Assembly: GCF_026250525.1 (NCBI RefSeq)
Contig: NZ_CP111043.1
Location: 1,054,001 to 1,118,000, forward strand
Reading direction: 5' to 3'
Source of the DNA: Chondrinema litorale
GTDB taxonomy: Bacteria > Bacteroidota > Bacteroidia > Cytophagales > Flammeovirgaceae
Length of the DNA stretch: 64,000 nt
The notes under the pieces are model-generated. The model had not been told where the DNA came from, did not search any database, and saw nothing but the letters and a program-made list of their open reading frames with translations. Both the position numbers and the translations under genes were made by a program. This document shows positions 25,443 to 35,655 of the stretch, in pieces (the stretch's first letter is position 1; every line of letters begins with the position of its first letter).

Positions 25443-25701
25443 TCCTACCCTACATAATTATGTTTTGAAGATCGCAAAATTATAAAAAAGCAGGGTTTCT
25501 TTATCCTTTATAATTCTGCATTCTGCTAAAATTAGCTCTAATTTTAATAATGAGTAGTTTTTAGATACTTATTTAGCTATAAAATTTAAATTTTTGTTTT
25601 ATTAAGCTATTTCCCCATCATTCTATATAAAAAAACAATAAACTTTTTTAATAGCTTTTTTTTCAAATTTATAGGCATTATGATATGCCCTTTTCAGATA
25701 G

Positions 25702-25709
25702 TACTTTTG
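25702..25709 (+). promoter_or_regulatory. Possible promoter -7 element (TACTTTTG) before hemE
   Basis: TAnnTTTG followed by CAAA, 16 nt before the hemE ATG. The leader would be only a few nucleotides long. No clear -33 box. Confidence 0.4.
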
Positions 25710-25725
25710 CAAAAAAATTAAAATA

Positions 25726-26757
25726 ATGGCTTTGAAGAACGATTTGATTTTAAGAGCTGCAAGAGGAGAAAAAACAGAGCGAACTCCTGTGTGGTTAATG
25801 AGACAGGCTGGAAGAATTTTACCTGAATACAGAGCAGTTAGAAACAGTCTTAGTGGATTTATTGAATTAGTAACAACTCCAGAATTAGCCGCAGAAGTTA
25901 CCATTCAGCCAGTAGATATTCTGGGAGTTGATGCAGCCATTATATTTTCGGATATTTTAGTTATTCCCGAAGCAATGGGTTTACCCTACGAAATGGTAGA
26001 AAAGAAAGGTCCGTTTTTTCCAGAAACTATAAAAACTGCCGAAGATGTAGCCAAACTTAAAGTAGCTGATGTTGCTTCTGATTTAGGTTATGTACTCGAA
26101 GCCATAAAAATTACCAAAAAGGAACTTAATAACCGTGTTCCTCTAATCGGGTTCGCCGGAGCTCCTTTTACTATTTTCTGTTATATGATTGAAGGAAGCG
26201 GTTCTAAAACTTTTTCTAAAGCAAGAAGAATGCTTTACCAAGCACCAGAACTGGCACACCAATTACTTCAAAAAATTACAGACAGCACAATTGCTTACCT
26301 AAAAGCTCAAATTACTGCTGGCGCCGATTTAATTCAAGTTTTTGACTCTTGGGCAGGCATATTACCTCCTACACAGTACGAAAGCTTCTCGGTACCTTAT
26401 ATGAAACAAATCTGTGACGCAATAACAGAAGTACCCAAAACTTTATTTGCTAAAGGCGCTTACTTTTCGCGTCACTCATTGGCTGCTTTAGACTGTAACG
26501 CAATTGGTCTTGATTGGAACATGGATATAGCTGAATCTAGAAAACTGTGTGCAGGTAAAACCCTACAAGGCAATCTTGATCCATGCGCTTTATATGCCTC
26601 AGACAGTGAAATTGTAAAAGCGACAAAATCGATGCTCGATCTGTTTGGCTTTGAGAAACACATTGCAAACCTTGGGCATGGAGTATATCCAGACATCAAC
26701 CCTGAAAAAGTGAAAGTATTTATAGAAACTGTAAAAGAATACAGCAGCAATAAATAA
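25726..26757 (+). CDS. hemE: Uroporphyrinogen decarboxylase
   Basis: Converts uroporphyrinogen III to coproporphyrinogen III in heme synthesis, cytosolic. 343 residues, the usual size. Signature [17 protein letters not shown] (the catalytic Arg/Asp region begins here), [15 protein letters not shown], the GFAGAPFT motif and [18 protein letters not shown] near the C-terminus. It is preceded by a TAnnTTTG element and followed by a terminator; no other heme gene is adjacent. Confidence 0.98.
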   Translation: MALKNDLILRAARGEKTERTPVWLMRQAGRILPEYRAVRNSLSGFIELVTTPELAAEVTIQPVDILGVDAAIIFSDILVIPEAMGLPYEMVEKKGPFFPETIKTAEDVAKLKVADVASDLGYVLEAIKITKKELNNRVPLIGFAGAPFTIFCYMIEGSGSKTFSKARRMLYQAPELAHQLLQKITDSTIAYLKAQITAGADLIQVFDSWAGILPPTQYESFSVPYMKQICDAITEVPKTLFAKGAYFSRHSLAALDCNAIGLDWNMDIAESRKLCAGKTLQGNLDPCALYASDSEIVKATKSMLDLFGFEKHIANLGHGVYPDINPEKVKVFIETVKEYSSNK

Positions 26758-26775
26758 TATTGGTACATGCCTATA

Positions 26776-26813
26776 AAAAAAAGAGATAACAAAAACTGTT
26801 ATCTCCTTTTTTT
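26776..26813. terminator. Bidirectional intrinsic terminator
   Basis: Stem GAGATAACA / TGTTATCTC with a 5-nt loop, flanked by A and T runs on both sides, between hemE and the converging SpoIIE-type gene. Confidence 0.88.
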
Positions 26814-26834
26814 AGCTTTTAAAAGCTATCTGTA

Positions 26835-28376
26835 TTAGATATTAACCATATCTACCTCTTCTTCAAGTATTTTTTCTACAGCATCTATTGGGGTTAATTT
26901 AATACCAATTATAGTAATATCGTCTCGTTGCTCAGCTCCTTTCTGGTGCATATGCAATGCAGAATATAATTCTCTTTTTTGATCTGCCATTGGTAAATCG
27001 TTAATTTCTGTAAGCAAATTCTTTAATCTAATAGAAGAGAATTTCTTTCTCTGCAAATTATTCTGGTCTACATAACCATCGCTAAACAAATATAAAATAG
27101 AATCTTTAGGCAAAATTAACTCGGTGCTTTCAAACTTCTTTTTAGAGTTAGTTATTCCACCAATTCTTTTTCTAGTCCCTTTTAATTCCATAATTTCATT
27201 AGATAAACTATAGAATAAATTCTGATTTGCTGCACCAAAAGTAACCTTAAAATCATCGGACTCTTCTTCAATTACTACAATTGAAATATCTAGCCCATCT
27301 CGATTATTCGTAATTTTCTGTTGTAGCACATACTCCAATTTTTGAAGAGATTTTTCCATAATCTCAGCCGGATCATAGGTTTTTTCAACCTGAATAATTT
27401 GGTTTAAAATAGCATTAGAGATGAGCGTCATAAAAGCACCCGGAACACCATGACCTGTACAATCGCCTTCAATAAAGATTCTTTTATTACCAAATTGATG
27501 TGCCCAATAAAAATCACCAGAGACTACATCTCTAGGTTTGTACAATATAAAATGTTCTCCAAACAGATTATAAACTTTATTAGCTGTAGGTAAAAAAGCT
27601 TTTTGAATTGTTTTTGCAGACTCAATGCTACTAATTATTCTTTGCTGGTAATCTTTTAGTTCTTTGTTGTTTTGCTCTAAAATATCTCTCTGCGCAGAAA
27701 TCTCCTCTTGGATTTGTTGAAGTGCATCATTAGAAACTAATAACTCATCATTTGTTTCTGCTAATTCTCTTTTTACCATAAGGTCTTGATCTACTTTAAC
27801 TTTTGCCAAAATAAATATGATGGAAATTATGGTAAGCATATTCACTGCTACTAAAACCAAAGATACATTAGAAGTAAATATAGCAGGCTTTAAATGGGCA
27901 ATGTATGGATCTATGTATAATGAAAAAGCTGTAAGCGCTATAAAGAGACACAGCCACAAATAAGTACCTTTCCCTTTAAGCAATGTTATAGAACCAATTA
28001 ATGCCAAAGTTGCCCATAACATAATAATACCAGATGCTATAAAACCACCTAAAGACCATTGCAAGGCAAAAGGCAATAGCATACTTATCACTATCTGAAA
28101 AGTCCTTGTTAAGCTAAACTTCTTAAGTAAATGAAATGATAATAGATTGAAAAAAGATAACACAACGTATCCATAAGGGATTACAGAAGGAGGATATATT
28201 CCAAATGCTACTAAAATTGTACCCCACATTATGCCTCCAAAAGACATTAGAATTGCCAAAAATACCAATTGGTTTTTAGTATTTTTTAATTCTATTGTGT
28301 CTTCTGAGGTAATGCCAATAACTTTTAACTTCTCAATAACTCTTTGATAAGCAGAATTTAATTGCATTTTAAACAA
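26835..28376 (-). CDS. Membrane SpoIIE/PP2C-family protein phosphatase
   Basis: 513 residues. The N-terminal half has about six membrane helices (residues 30-200), joined to a coiled-coil linker (about 205-255). The C-terminal PP2C/SpoIIE domain starts near residue 266 with LYKPRDVVSGDFYWAHQF, and has the metal-binding DCTGHGVPGAFMTLISNAILNQI and the later FSDGY motif. Such proteins dephosphorylate anti-sigma-factor antagonists or other phosphoproteins, controlled by the membrane sensor part. No partner (RsbV/RsbW-type) gene is in this window. The start could be Met4 instead (MQLNS). Confidence 0.9.
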   Translation of the reverse strand: MFKMQLNSAYQRVIEKLKVIGITSEDTIELKNTKNQLVFLAILMSFGGIMWGTILVAFGIYPPSVIPYGYVVLSFFNLLSFHLLKKFSLTRTFQIVISMLLPFALQWSLGGFIASGIIMLWATLALIGSITLLKGKGTYLWLCLFIALTAFSLYIDPYIAHLKPAIFTSNVSLVLVAVNMLTIISIIFILAKVKVDQDLMVKRELAETNDELLVSNDALQQIQEEISAQRDILEQNNKELKDYQQRIISSIESAKTIQKAFLPTANKVYNLFGEHFILYKPRDVVSGDFYWAHQFGNKRIFIEGDCTGHGVPGAFMTLISNAILNQIIQVEKTYDPAEIMEKSLQKLEYVLQQKITNNRDGLDISIVVIEEESDDFKVTFGAANQNLFYSLSNEIMELKGTRKRIGGITNSKKKFESTELILPKDSILYLFSDGYVDQNNLQRKKFSSIRLKNLLTEINDLPMADQKRELYSALHMHQKGAEQRDDITIIGIKLTPIDAVEKILEEEVDMVNI

Positions 28377-28687
28377 GTTTTTTGTTTAAACAAACATCAG
28401 ATTTAACGCTATTATGATTGATTATAAGAATAGTAAATGTGCCCTCGAAATCTTCCCGCTGATAGTACTAAGAGTTTGTGTATTTAAGCAATTACCGTTT
28501 TATAATTAATTTGTGGTATAACATTACATTTGTTATATTATCATTAAACCATAATCTGTTAAAAAAATTATGTCTACATAAGCATCAAAGAGGTATTTCA
28601 CAGCTATAATTTTCTACCCACATTAATTAACAATATCATCTTAAATAGATAATTGAAATAGATAATTTCTTCTAAATAGGAATAGCC
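28377..28687. other. Intergenic region, no gene seen
   Basis: A 311-nt AT-rich divergent gap. A TACATTTG element is at 28525-28532, about 155 nt before the next start. No hairpin or RNA gene is recognised. Confidence 0.4.
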
Positions 28688-29176
28688 ATGGAAACTCTTT
28701 ATAAAGTACTATTTCTTATCATATCCCTCAGTATCGCCCATAGTGTATATTCACAAAATCAATATCATAATTTCAGGCTAAGCAATACCGAGATTCTAGA
28801 AATATTAGCGTATGATGAATTTAACTTAGATGATAGCATCGAAAATAACTACCATATAAGTTATGAAAAGGTAATGAATGACTCAACCTTTATCGTGAGT
28901 GTTACTGAAACGAAAGCATTCGTGTGTGAAACAAAACCTTTTGATTATTTCAAGGTCGGCAATCATTATATCTTCGAATATGATTTATTCTTAGATAAAA
29001 AATTAAAAGGATATGATACAGAACATTTAAATTTTTCTGTACCAGACTCTTTATTTAATTACTCAAGTTTTTCGAGGTTTACTGATACATACGACCCAAA
29101 CCACCCTGCTTGTAGAGTTTTGATATTTAGAACTAAGTATGGACTAATAAACCATAAACTAAGCAAAATGGATTAA
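28688..29176 (+). CDS. Secreted hypothetical protein
   Basis: 162 residues with a signal peptide (VYSQ, residue about 22-23). The mature part is acidic and beta-rich, with two Cys near YETKAFVCETKPFDYF and PACRVLI that could pair outside the cytoplasm. No family is recognised. It is flanked by the SpoIIE-type gene (divergent) and an AstE-like gene (convergent, 35 nt). Confidence 0.75.
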   Translation: METLYKVLFLIISLSIAHSVYSQNQYHNFRLSNTEILEILAYDEFNLDDSIENNYHISYEKVMNDSTFIVSVTETKAFVCETKPFDYFKVGNHYIFEYDLFLDKKLKGYDTEHLNFSVPDSLFNYSSFSRFTDTYDPNHPACRVLIFRTKYGLINHKLSKMD

Positions 29177-29211
29177 CCTTAATTTTAGATGATTCTAAAT
29201 TAGTTTAGCTA

Positions 29212-30150
29212 CTACTCCATCAAACTTAAATCTTCTTTGCTTTCTTTTACTTCACTTACAAGAAAAAAACCATCGTTTCCTTCTTTCTGGTAAAGCGGCA
29301 TCAACATAAAACCATCAGATGTTGCCCTAATCTCTCCGTTATCATCTTCCGCCAAAAGTGTCCCTCTTTTAATATAATCGAAGTTTTTAAAACCCGGCTT
29401 CATTATAAAATTGTCATTAGGATGTATTTTATGGCAATAGTCTAATTTCATTACCTGTGGCAAATGCGCATTTTGATCTAATAGTAAAGTATAATTTTGA
29501 ATATTATCTGGGATATCTTTCCACTCAATAAAATCATTTGCATGCAGTATCTGCCAGATGGTAAGCTCTTGATTATCAATTGCCTGATGAGATCCAATTT
29601 TACCAGCTTCAAAAGCCATTGCTTTAAAACCATGCATATGCATGTAAGGCACATTGGTGTTTAATAAACCATTGTGTAAACCAAGAATAACTGGTGCATG
29701 TAATTGATTTACCATATAGGCTGTATCTTCTAAATCTTCTACCATTATAAAAGTGCCATTTTCTGCAGAAGTGGTATGTAAATCTAGAAATACTCTATTG
29801 GGATAGTCTGCAAAACCAACTTGCTGAAAAGCTTCAAAAAGTTGTTTTAGTTCGCTATACTCTGCAAATAAATAAGGTTTCTTTAAAGCAGTCTGAATTA
29901 TTTCGTCAGCCCATACTCTGTTAAGGTCTCTGTCTATAAATCGCTGCCCGCGTTCAATAGCTTGTAAATTTCCTCTAAAACCGATAAGTCTGCCATTAAG
30001 CGTAATGTCGTTTTTGTACAGATAATTAAAAACACGCTCCAAAGCCAAAACGCCACTTAACTCATTACCATGAATAGCTCCAATACATAAAATGAGCTTT
30101 CCGGTATCTTTTCTTCCGGTATCTCCAATTAATCTTTCCATAATACCCAC
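29212..30150 (-). CDS. AstE/aspartoacylase-family zinc carboxypeptidase-like enzyme
   Basis: 312 residues. The zinc-binding HxxE is in GAIHGNELSG (His27, Glu30), the RDLNRVW motif follows, and the second ligand is in FLDLHTTSAENGTF. The M14-type N-terminal domain is followed by a small beta domain. Members hydrolyse N-acyl amino acids (succinylglutamate, N-acetylaspartate and relatives); the substrate cannot be read here. There is no arginine-catabolism operon around it. It is divergent from the aminotransferase gene 127 nt away. Confidence 0.9.
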   Translation of the reverse strand: MGIMERLIGDTGRKDTGKLILCIGAIHGNELSGVLALERVFNYLYKNDITLNGRLIGFRGNLQAIERGQRFIDRDLNRVWADEIIQTALKKPYLFAEYSELKQLFEAFQQVGFADYPNRVFLDLHTTSAENGTFIMVEDLEDTAYMVNQLHAPVILGLHNGLLNTNVPYMHMHGFKAMAFEAGKIGSHQAIDNQELTIWQILHANDFIEWKDIPDNIQNYTLLLDQNAHLPQVMKLDYCHKIHPNDNFIMKPGFKNFDYIKRGTLLAEDDNGEIRATSDGFMLMPLYQKEGNDGFFLVSEVKESKEDLSLME

Positions 30151-30277
30151 ATTTTTTTCCTAATTTCATTATTTAGTTTGAATTAAGAAAAACACTAAAT
30201 CAATTTTTTTAGATAAAATTGCCTAAATATTAACTTAACATTTAATTCAAACTAGTTATCTGAATATCGCTATAAAT

Positions 30278-31348
30278 ATGATTTCATTTTATCCAGGACC
30301 ATCGCAAATATACCCACAAGTTAAAGATTTTATGATAGAAGCTGCAGATACAGGTATCTTAAGTGTAAATCATCGTAGCGAAGAATTTGTAGACCTTTCT
30401 AAAAAATGTCAGCAGTTAATGCGACAAAAGCTGGGGATTCCGACTAATTATCAGATATTTTACTGCTCTTCTGCCACCGAATGCTGGGAAATAATTTCAG
30501 AATCGTTTTTAAGCGCATTTAGTCTCCATATTTTTAATGGTGCCTTTGGAGAAAAATGGTTTGAATACAGAAAAAAGATTATGCCTAATGCAATGGGGAT
30601 TCCCTTTCATTACCAAAGAGATTTAGGCATGAACCAATTAAGAAAACTGGTAAAACCTGAAATTAAGCCCGAATTAGTTTGTGTAACTCAGAATGAAACA
30701 TCAAACTGTACTCAGATAAAAAATAAAAAGCTAAGGAAACTTAGAAAACAATTTAATGAATCTTTAATCTGTGTAGATGCAACATCTTCTATGGCAGGTA
30801 TTAAATTCGACTGGCACTTGGCAGATATCTGGTTTTCTTCAGTACAAAAATGTTTCGGTTTACCAGCCGGAATGTCTATAATGGTTTGTTCTCCAAATGC
30901 TGTAGAAAGAGCTTTAGAGCTAAATCACAACCAGCATTACAACAGTTTGGTATCGATGGTAGACAAGATGAAAGCTTACCAAACTACTCACACACCTAAT
31001 GTACTCAACATCTTTCTGTTGAAAAAAGTAATGGACATGGTTGAGCCTATTGAAACTCTTTCTAAAAAGATGAAGGTGCGCTCTCGCATGCTCAATAAGT
31101 TTTTTATAGATAAAGGTTACAGACTTTTAGTAGAAAACTCATCAGTAAGATCTTACACTGTAATGGGAGTAAAAGGAGAAGCTAGCAAAATAGCTCAAAT
31201 TAAAAAAGATGCAAAAAGTGCTGGTTTGCTCTTAGGCAATGGCTATGGAAATTGGAAGCAAAACACTTTTAGAATCGCCAACTTTCCGGCTCTTAGTGAC
31301 CATAACTTTGAAGAACTCAAAGACTTTTTTAGTAATTACAAGATGTAA
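30278..31348 (+). CDS. Class V aminotransferase (SerC/AGAT-like)
   Basis: 356 residues. PLP-binding Lys191 is in SVQKCFGLPAG, preceded by CVDATSSMAGIKFDWHLADIWF where the conserved Asp contacts the cofactor. The N-terminal MISFYPGPSQIYPQVKDFM and NHRSEEF match the phosphoserine/alanine-glyoxylate aminotransferase superfamily. Substrate not assignable: it could serve serine synthesis or another amino donor reaction. A glycosyltransferase gene follows 26 nt later on the same strand, so they are likely one operon. Confidence 0.88.
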   Translation: MISFYPGPSQIYPQVKDFMIEAADTGILSVNHRSEEFVDLSKKCQQLMRQKLGIPTNYQIFYCSSATECWEIISESFLSAFSLHIFNGAFGEKWFEYRKKIMPNAMGIPFHYQRDLGMNQLRKLVKPEIKPELVCVTQNETSNCTQIKNKKLRKLRKQFNESLICVDATSSMAGIKFDWHLADIWFSSVQKCFGLPAGMSIMVCSPNAVERALELNHNQHYNSLVSMVDKMKAYQTTHTPNVLNIFLLKKVMDMVEPIETLSKKMKVRSRMLNKFFIDKGYRLLVENSSVRSYTVMGVKGEASKIAQIKKDAKSAGLLLGNGYGNWKQNTFRIANFPALSDHNFEELKDFFSNYKM

Positions 31349-31374
31349 AAGATTCTATAACACAGATTGAAGGG

Positions 31375-32631
31375 ATGACGGAAACAGAGGCTTTTTTAAA
31401 CAGTGCTAAAATCTATTTGGAAAAATATGCTTGGCAACCAGTTTGGCAATTCCCAGATTTTAAAAGCGAGATAAAAAACATCATTGTTATTCCTTGTTAT
31501 TTAGAGCCTGATCTAATTGATACATTAAAAAGCCTATATCGTTGCAAGAAATCTAAATTTCCTGTTGAGGTACTTGTTATAATAAACAATGCTGCAAATG
31601 CTTCTGAAGAAGATAAAGTATTTAATAGAGAAACACTTGAGCAAGCCAATCAATGGATTGAAAGCCATCAATCGAACCAGTTAAAGTTTAACTGTGTATT
31701 AGTTGACGATTTACCTCCTAAACATGCTGGTGTTGGTTTAGCTCGCCGAATAGGAATGGATGCTGCACTCAATTATTTCTATAAAACTGGTATAAATGGA
31801 ATAATAACTTGCTTTGATGCAGATAGTACCGTAAAAAATAATTACCTAACTGAGCTTGAAAAATTTACTTTAAATGCAGATGCTGGCATTGCGACAATTG
31901 CATTTAATCATCAGTTTGAAACTATTGGAGATGTTGAAAAGGACGGAATAATACATTACGAATTGTTTCTTCGCTATTACATTCTCGGTTTAAGGTATGC
32001 CAATTATCCATTTTCTATGCATACGATTGGCTCATCTATGGCTTGCAAAGCATCTGCATATGCGCGACACGGAGGCATGAACCGCCGAAAAGCTGGCGAA
32101 GATTTTTATTTTATTCATAAACTAGCACCTCACGAAAACCACATTCACTTAAAAGATACTTGTGTTTATCCATCTTGTAGAACTTCGTTTAGAGTTCCTT
32201 TTGGTACTGGAAAAGCGCAACAAGAATGGCTAGAAGGCAATTCAAAAATTGCAGAAACCTATCAACCAATAATTTTTGAAGAGTTAAAAACTTTTCTAAA
32301 ACAATTAGAATCTTTATTCAGCAAACAAAATCAAACTTTCACCTTTTCTGAAAAAATACAGCAATTTCTAGATACACAAAACTTCAATCAGGAAGTCAAA
32401 AGAATCATCCAAAACAGTAAATCAGAAATTGTTATTCGTAAGAAGTTTTTTCAATGGTTTGATGGATTTAAAACATTAAAAATGGTGCATTTTCTTAGAG
32501 ATCAATACTATGAGAACATTCCATTATTTGATGCTGCCAAAGGTTTACTTTCGATGCTTAATATAGAAGTAGAAAGCATTAAGTCTACAAAAAAACTATT
32601 GGAAATTTACAGGGAGATAGACGATAAATAA
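31375..32631 (+). CDS. Glycosyltransferase family 2
   Basis: 418 residues, cytoplasmic with no membrane helix. The GT-A start is NIIVIPCYLEPDLIDTLKSL, then VEVLVIINNAAN and the metal-binding FDADST (DxD). A late GEDFYFIHKLA motif is typical of GT2 enzymes. The C-terminal 100 residues are charged helices. Gene order with the upstream class V aminotransferase suggests a linked metabolic role, possibly a modified sugar or amino-sugar product. The product is not known. Confidence 0.88.
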   Translation: MTETEAFLNSAKIYLEKYAWQPVWQFPDFKSEIKNIIVIPCYLEPDLIDTLKSLYRCKKSKFPVEVLVIINNAANASEEDKVFNRETLEQANQWIESHQSNQLKFNCVLVDDLPPKHAGVGLARRIGMDAALNYFYKTGINGIITCFDADSTVKNNYLTELEKFTLNADAGIATIAFNHQFETIGDVEKDGIIHYELFLRYYILGLRYANYPFSMHTIGSSMACKASAYARHGGMNRRKAGEDFYFIHKLAPHENHIHLKDTCVYPSCRTSFRVPFGTGKAQQEWLEGNSKIAETYQPIIFEELKTFLKQLESLFSKQNQTFTFSEKIQQFLDTQNFNQEVKRIIQNSKSEIVIRKKFFQWFDGFKTLKMVHFLRDQYYENIPLFDAAKGLLSMLNIEVESIKSTKKLLEIYREIDDK

Positions 32632-32649
32632 AAACCTTCAACTAAATTA

Positions 32650-32781
32650 TTATCTGTATTGGAGGCTCTGATAATATTTTCTTTTTAGCTTTGCCTGTCT
32701 GGTCTGACATTCAGGCTTTGCACACGACGAAAATAAAATGGCAATCAAAACGGTAGCGAGTATAAAAAATCGTGATTTCAT
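32650..32781 (-). CDS. Small lipoprotein
   Basis: 43 residues on the minus strand between the glycosyltransferase gene and thiL: MKSRFFILATVLIAILFSSCAKPECQ and a Lys/Arg-rich end LKRKYYQSLQYR. The LFSSC lipobox puts the lipidated residue at Cys20, leaving a basic mature peptide of 24 residues. The frame is complete with ATG and TAA. No family recognised. Short basic lipoproteins of this type occur widely in Bacteroidota. Confidence 0.6.
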   Translation of the reverse strand: MKSRFFILATVLIAILFSSCAKPECQTRQAKLKRKYYQSLQYR

Positions 32782-32930
32782 CTTTAGTTTCAGTAAATTA
32801 ATCTTCAGTTTGCAGAGTTATCTGCGATAGTTTCTTAAACCTGATCCTATAGTTTCAGGTTACAAATGCTAATCAATATATTGTGTTAGTTACCTTTTGT
32901 TAACAAATACCATTCAAGAAGTTCAAAAAA

Positions 32931-33971
32931 ATGAAAAGAACAGAATTAAATGCCCTTGGCGAATTCGGTTTAATAAAAGAGATTCAAGATAATGCTAAAT
33001 TACATCACTCAGAAACCTTAAAAGGAATTGGTGATGATGCAGCAGTTATAGAAGCGGGCGATCATGTGAAAGTTGTTACCACAGATATGTTGGTAGAAGG
33101 AGTTCATTTCGATTTGAGTTATGTACCTCTTAAGCATTTAGGATACAAATCTGTAGTTGTAAATATTTCTGACATCGCTGCTATGAATGCTATTCCTAAG
33201 CAAATCACAATGAGTGTAGCCATTAGCAATCGCTTTTCTAAGGAAGCTATAGACGAATTTTACGAAGGAGTTTTTACTGCCTGCGAGCAATACAAAGTCG
33301 ATTTGATTGGAGGAGATACTACTTCTTCTAGATCTGGTTTTGTAATTTCTGTTACCGCAATCGGTGAAGCTAAAAAAGAAGAGGTTGTTTACAGAAACAC
33401 CGCTAAAGACAAAGATATTATTTGTGCTACAGGAGATTTAGGTGGCGCTTATGTTGGCTTGCAAGTTCTTGAAAGGGAAAAACAGGAGTTTTTGAGTAAT
33501 CCAAACATGCAGCCTCAACTTGATAGGTTCGAATATGTAGTTATGAGGCAACTTAAGCCAGAAGCTCGTATGGATTTAATTCATGAATTCCGCGAGTTAG
33601 GCATAGTTCCAACATCTATGATCGACATTTCAGATGGATTGGCTTCTGAAATTCTGCATATTACAAGAAGCTCAGGTGTAGGTGCAGTACTTTTTGAAGA
33701 CAAATTGCCAATAGAAAAACAGATGTTGGAAACACTTACTTCAGAATTTGAAAATCTATCTGCAAGTACATGTGTGCTCAACGGTGGAGAAGATTATGAG
33801 TTATTATTTACAATCTCTCAGGAAGATTACGAGAAAATAAAAACTCATAAAGACATTAGTTTTATTGGCTATATAGATAGCAATATGAAAGGTGTAAAAC
33901 TAAAAACCAGAGCAGAGCAAATTATAGATGTTGAAGCTCAGGGTTGGGTACATTTTAGAGATAGTTTATAA
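32931..33971 (+). CDS. thiL: Thiamine-monophosphate kinase
   Basis: Phosphorylates thiamine monophosphate to the diphosphate cofactor, ATP-dependent, cytosolic. 346 residues. LGEFGLIKEIQ, GIGDDAAVIEAGDHVKVVTTDMLVEGVHF, the IGGDTTSS and CATGDLGGAYVGLQVL segments and DISDGLASEI match ThiL and the PurM fold. It stands alone, followed by one of the strongest terminators of the window. Confidence 0.97.
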   Translation: MKRTELNALGEFGLIKEIQDNAKLHHSETLKGIGDDAAVIEAGDHVKVVTTDMLVEGVHFDLSYVPLKHLGYKSVVVNISDIAAMNAIPKQITMSVAISNRFSKEAIDEFYEGVFTACEQYKVDLIGGDTTSSRSGFVISVTAIGEAKKEEVVYRNTAKDKDIICATGDLGGAYVGLQVLEREKQEFLSNPNMQPQLDRFEYVVMRQLKPEARMDLIHEFRELGIVPTSMIDISDGLASEILHITRSSGVGAVLFEDKLPIEKQMLETLTSEFENLSASTCVLNGGEDYELLFTISQEDYEKIKTHKDISFIGYIDSNMKGVKLKTRAEQIIDVEAQGWVHFRDSL

Positions 33972-33990
33972 AATAAGATTATTTATAAAG

Positions 33991-34028
33991 AAAAAGCGTC
34001 AGTGAAAAATTTCACTGACGCTTTTTTT
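33991..34028 (+). terminator. Intrinsic terminator of thiL
   Basis: Stem GCGTCAGTGAA / TTCACTGACGC with a 4-nt loop, flanked by five A and seven T, 20 nt after the thiL stop. Confidence 0.92.
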
Positions 34029-34158
34029 ATGTTTGATATATTTTTAGAAAGTATATTAGGAAGAACGAGAAACAGTACGCGAATCAGAAAGATAATGTAT
34101 CTTCCGTATCCTTACTTTATTATGATTACCCCTAATCTATTTTTAACCTCGCCCTTCA

Positions 34159-35610
34159 CTAATACACAATTTTTTCTTTTCTTTCAAAATCGTACAAAGT
34201 TAGCATTCTTATTTGATAATATGAATTCCAAAAATCTCTAAGCGATTCTAAATAGTTTCTTTTGGCCTCATCTTTATCTTGCAACGCTATATTTAAATCA
34301 GTAATACTAATTTTAGCAACTAGATAACGCTGTTGAGATATATCGTATCTTTTTTGAGCAACTTTATCTGCTATTATAGAAGCTTTTAGCTGTTCTCTTA
34401 GTATTTCAAACTGTTTAACTAAAACATAAATTTCTTGTTCAAAGTTTATTTCTTCTTGAGCAACTGTACTATTTACTAAGTCTTGGTTCGCTTGAGCCGT
34501 TTTTCTTGAGGCTTTTAGTCGTCCCCAGTCAACTATTGGAATTTCAAAACCTAAAATTACTCTCTGCTGATCTTTCATTCCAGAATATAAATCAGGAACA
34601 TTATCGGCCTGTTGAGTTAAACCAAAGGTTCCGTACAAGTTTACATTTAAACCACTCTCTCCTTTCGCTTCTGCTACATCTCGCTCAGCTTCAATCCTTT
34701 CGCGCTTAAAACTCAGGTATTGTTGCCGATTTGCTTTAGCTTCCTTAATTGCAGTTTCTAACTCAATACTAAACTGCGGAATATCAACCGGTTCTAAAAT
34801 TGTAAGAGACTCATTTTCAGGATTACCGATATATGTATTTAAATCCAACATGGCTGTTTCCAAATCGAGATTGGCTTGCCTTACTTGCTGCTGTGAGTTT
34901 ACTAGGTTCAATTCTAATTGTAATAACTCATTCTCAGCAATTTTTCCTAACTGATACCTACCTTGAGCAATTCTATAAATTGTATCATTATTAACTCTAT
35001 TTATAGTAGCTATGTTTCTACTAATTTGAGCAAGCAGCAAATTAAAGTATAGGTCACAGGCTTGATAAGCCACTCTTTCTAAATCTTCATTAAATTGTTT
35101 AACTGATTCTTCGTAGCGAATTGGCTCAATTTTCTTATCCCACTTGAATTCATTAAAACTGAAAATAGGCTGATTAAAACCGACTATTAATGGGTTTGCT
35201 GCATAAGCTACAGAACCTCCATTATTAAAAATATCGATTCTCTGCATTTGAGAACTTAAAAACACCTGACCACCAGTAGCACTTACCACTTGTGATGCTT
35301 GTAATTCTATGTTTGCAGTAGAAAGACTTCGGGAAACGAACTGCTCGGTACCGTCAGGCAATGTTACGGCAGAAATAGTTCTGTTAAAATCTGGTACATC
35401 TCCAATTAAGGATAGCTGTGGATGATAATCTGCTAAGTAGCGGTTATACTGCCAATATCTGTTTTCCTTCCTGTTTTCAGCTTGTTTAGCACTCAAAGAA
35501 TTTAGTTTGGCCTGTTCAATAACTTCCTGTAGAGTTAGGATTTTTTGAGCAAATACCGATGTACTGAAAGCAGAAAGAACAATCAGACAAATTGCCGGCA
35601 AAAACTTCAT
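34159..35610 (-). CDS. TolC-family outer membrane efflux protein
   Basis: 483 residues with a signal peptide (SVFAQ, about residue 21). Long amphipathic helices and beta segments of the TolC repeat follow: LTLQEVIEQAKLNSL at the N-terminus is typical, and the second half starts near ETAIKEAKANRQQYLSFK. It forms the trimeric outer channel. It is the last gene of a set with the MacB-type permease (46 nt) and the MacA-type adaptor, so it is likely its dedicated outer-membrane exit duct. Confidence 0.95.
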   Translation of the reverse strand: MKFLPAICLIVLSAFSTSVFAQKILTLQEVIEQAKLNSLSAKQAENRKENRYWQYNRYLADYHPQLSLIGDVPDFNRTISAVTLPDGTEQFVSRSLSTANIELQASQVVSATGGQVFLSSQMQRIDIFNNGGSVAYAANPLIVGFNQPIFSFNEFKWDKKIEPIRYEESVKQFNEDLERVAYQACDLYFNLLLAQISRNIATINRVNNDTIYRIAQGRYQLGKIAENELLQLELNLVNSQQQVRQANLDLETAMLDLNTYIGNPENESLTILEPVDIPQFSIELETAIKEAKANRQQYLSFKRERIEAERDVAEAKGESGLNVNLYGTFGLTQQADNVPDLYSGMKDQQRVILGFEIPIVDWGRLKASRKTAQANQDLVNSTVAQEEINFEQEIYVLVKQFEILREQLKASIIADKVAQKRYDISQQRYLVAKISITDLNIALQDKDEAKRNYLESLRDFWNSYYQIRMLTLYDFERKEKIVY

Positions 35611-35655
35611 AAAGTATGTTTTTGGATAGTTTATAAAAAATTAATCTGTAAAAAA

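Noticed and set aside
25527..25546. TAAAATTAG / CTAATTTTA inverted repeat upstream of hemE
   Set aside because: The loop is only two bases and the stem is almost all A/T, so a chance match in AT-rich sequence is likely.
34002..34241. 79-residue open frame after thiL
   Set aside because: It begins inside the thiL terminator hairpin and overlaps the TolC gene end; no coding character.
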